The notes beneath the pieces were generated by a model that worked only from the letters and a program-made list of their open reading frames with translations, made no database searches and was not told where the DNA came from. This document shows, in pieces, positions 18,737 to 20,111 of a DNA stretch of 20,111 nucleotides. Position 1 is the stretch's first letter. The number at the start of each line of letters is the position of its first letter. Made by a program: the position numbers and the translations under genes. The stretch is from Verrucomicrobia bacterium UBA1211 (lineage in GTDB: Bacteria > Verrucomicrobiota > Kiritimatiellia > RFP12 > UBA1067): NCBI GenBank assembly GCA_002309585.1, contig DBXN01000134.1:1-20111 (forward strand), written 5' to 3'.

Positions 18737-19780
18737 ATGACAGACGCGACACGGAACCGGATTTCGATCCTGATCACGGCATACCGGAATGCCGATCTGG
18801 TGGCGCGCTGTCTCGACTCCCTCCTGGCCGTCTGCGACGGGCGGCTACCGGAAACGGTTCTGGTGGATGACGCGGCGGGCGACGCCGAAACCCGCGCGGT
18901 GGCGGACCGTTATGCGCCCCACGGCCTCATCTTCTCGGTCATGCCCGAAAACGGCGGGTTCGCGGGGGCGAACAACGCCGGGTACCGGCTCTGCACGAAA
19001 GCGTGTGTTGTGCTGGTTAACTCCGATATCGTCTTCCATGAGGAACCGTTCACCGCAATGCTGGCGTTTTTGGATGCCCATCCCAAGGCGGGCATCGTTC
19101 AAGGCACCCTGCTGATCCGGAACGGGCAGAAGGGCGTTGACGGCACCCTGAATGGATGCGGCGCGTTCCTGACGCCGCTCGGCACCACCACGACCCCCGG
19201 CTGGCTCATGCCCGCCGACGATCCCGTGGCACGGGAGGCCCGCCCCTGTTTCGCGGCCTACGGTGCCCTCTTCATGCTCCGGCGGGAGGTGGTGAAGGCG
19301 ACCGGCGACCGCCTCTTCCACGCCTTTTTCCACTCCTATTACGAAGAGGTCGATCTCTGTCACCGCGCCTGGCTGGCGGGCTGGGAGGTATGGTATGTCC
19401 CGACCCCGCATGTCGATCACGCCCACGGCGCGACCTTCGGGAAATTCCTCGACCGCGCGGACATCCTCAAACGCTTCTACCGCAACATCCGCTTCTCCTT
19501 CGCGACCTGTTTCGGATGGCGCGGACGGCTGACGGTCATGCCTGTCTTCGAGCTGCTTTGCTGGGGCCAGATCCTCATCCAACTCCTGCGGGGAAAGGGC
19601 GCGGCGTTGCGCGCCCACCTCTGGGCCTATCGGGAGATCAGCCGGCTCCGCCCCGAAATCCGCAAAATCCGCCGCGAAATCCAAGCGACCCGCACGCTCT
19701 CGGACACCGCTCTCTTCAAGCGCGTCATGCGCCGCCCCCCGCTCCGGTCATTCCTGCAATCCATCCGTGGCAATCTCTAA
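18737..19780 (+). CDS. GT2-family glycosyltransferase
   Basis: 347 residues from MTDATRN; an ATG at 18581 would read back through the rnhC promoter and adds an unlike tail, so it is not chosen. GAGG lies about 12 bases upstream. GT-A fold: ISILITAYRN (9-18), VLVDDAAGD (41-49), NGGFAGANNAGYR (72-84), metal-binding NSD at 96-98, and the acceptor/base motif YYEEVDLCHRAW (201-212). This pattern is shared with rhamnosyltransferase-like enzymes that build surface polysaccharide. No strong transmembrane helix; a hydrophobic stretch at 266-284 may touch the membrane. A weak promoter (TTTTCA, 17 bases, TATGCT) ends near 18697. It probably works at the inner face of the membrane; sugar and acceptor are unknown. 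Confidence 0.9.
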   Translation: MTDATRNRISILITAYRNADLVARCLDSLLAVCDGRLPETVLVDDAAGDAETRAVADRYAPHGLIFSVMPENGGFAGANNAGYRLCTKACVVLVNSDIVFHEEPFTAMLAFLDAHPKAGIVQGTLLIRNGQKGVDGTLNGCGAFLTPLGTTTTPGWLMPADDPVAREARPCFAAYGALFMLRREVVKATGDRLFHAFFHSYYEEVDLCHRAWLAGWEVWYVPTPHVDHAHGATFGKFLDRADILKRFYRNIRFSFATCFGWRGRLTVMPVFELLCWGQILIQLLRGKGAALRAHLWAYREISRLRPEIRKIRREIQATRTLSDTALFKRVMRRPPLRSFLQSIRGNL

Positions 19781-19803
19781 CCGAGCGTTAATGGCCTGCG
19801 CGG

Positions 19804-20111
19804 TCATCGGCCCGAATCCGGCCAATCCCATTTCGGGTCCGCCGCCATCTGAAAGCCCGACGGGCCAAACGCGGGAAACGGTACATCGCGGACATCGACC
19901 GTCGAACCGAATTCGTCGGCTGTCGTGTCCACCCACAGCTCGCACTGGCGCATGACTGTCTTCAATGCGTCTGCCGCTTCGTCCGGCGGATACTTGTACT
20001 TCTTCAAAAGCCGCTTCACGAGCATGCGCATGTGAGCCCTCGCGCTCTCGCGCTTGTCCCAATCGACCGTGCGGTTGCGGCGCAACTGGTCGGTCAGCTC
20101 CTTCGTGAGCT
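19804..20111 (-). CDS. hsdR: Type I restriction enzyme HsdR, C-terminal end (partial)
   Basis: The frame is open to the right window edge (LTKELTDQLRRN...). RRNRTVDWDKRESARAHMR (residues 10-28 of the visible part) and MLVKRLLKKYKYPPD match the conserved C-terminal helical domain of HsdR subunits, which joins the motor subunit to the HsdM/HsdS core. The rest of the gene, and its start, lie outside. After QCELWVD there is a 40-residue tail ending KWDWPDSGR that I do not know from the family. The TTG at 20083-20085 is internal, not a start. It converges on the glycosyltransferase gene with 23 bases between and no terminator. Confidence 0.85.
   Translation of the reverse strand, partial: LTKELTDQLRRNRTVDWDKRESARAHMRMLVKRLLKKYKYPPDEAADALKTVMRQCELWVDTTADEFGSTVDVRDVPFPAFGPSGFQMAADPKWDWPDSGR

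Overview
This is a moderately GC-rich bacterial window with two strand blocks. A very long secreted protein packed with thrombospondin type 3 (TSP3) calcium-binding repeats, a Tat-tagged Gfo/Idh/MocA-type protein, a GH5 glycosidase, RNase HIII and a fermentative-type iron alcohol dehydrogenase together suggest an anaerobic, polysaccharide-using member of the PVC superphylum, perhaps Kiritimatiellota or Verrucomicrobiota. That placement is inference from gene style only; no rRNA or other marker gene lies in the window.

Left part (1-8943, minus strand): a 2833-residue exported protein runs from a clear promoter and Shine-Dalgarno near 8950-9000. It has two RCC1-like beta modules, about 33 TSP3 repeats in three blocks, one nidogen-like beta domain, cysteine- and aspartate-rich stretches, and a C-terminal alpha/beta hydrolase with a serine nucleophile. 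Its stop codon lies inside the start of a second exported protein, cut by the window edge.

Middle (8944-14841, plus strand): after a 414-base spacer full of 7- and 8-base degenerate repeats comes a YqhD/BdhA-type alcohol dehydrogenase. A second repeat-rich spacer with a compact double hairpin leads into a tight four-gene cluster: phosphoglycerate mutase-like protein (ApgM type), Gfo/Idh/MocA-like lipoprotein that lacks expected catalytic residues, a small double zinc-knuckle protein, and a SpoU-type RNA methyltransferase. The gaps of 15, 3 and 13 bases suggest one transcript.

Right part (14802-20111): on the minus strand rnhC, a HAD phosphatase, araD and an exported GH5 glycosidase follow one another, with rnhC carrying a near-consensus promoter. 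The GH5 gene overlaps the methyltransferase gene tail to tail by 40 bases. A GT2 glycosyltransferase diverges from rnhC and converges on the C-terminal end of a type I restriction HsdR subunit cut by the right edge.

The most distinctive signals are the multi-domain TSP3/hydrolase protein with its overlapping exported partner, and the short-period intergenic repeats, one of which supplies the last codons and stop of araD. No rRNA, tRNA, CRISPR array, transposase or integrase was seen.
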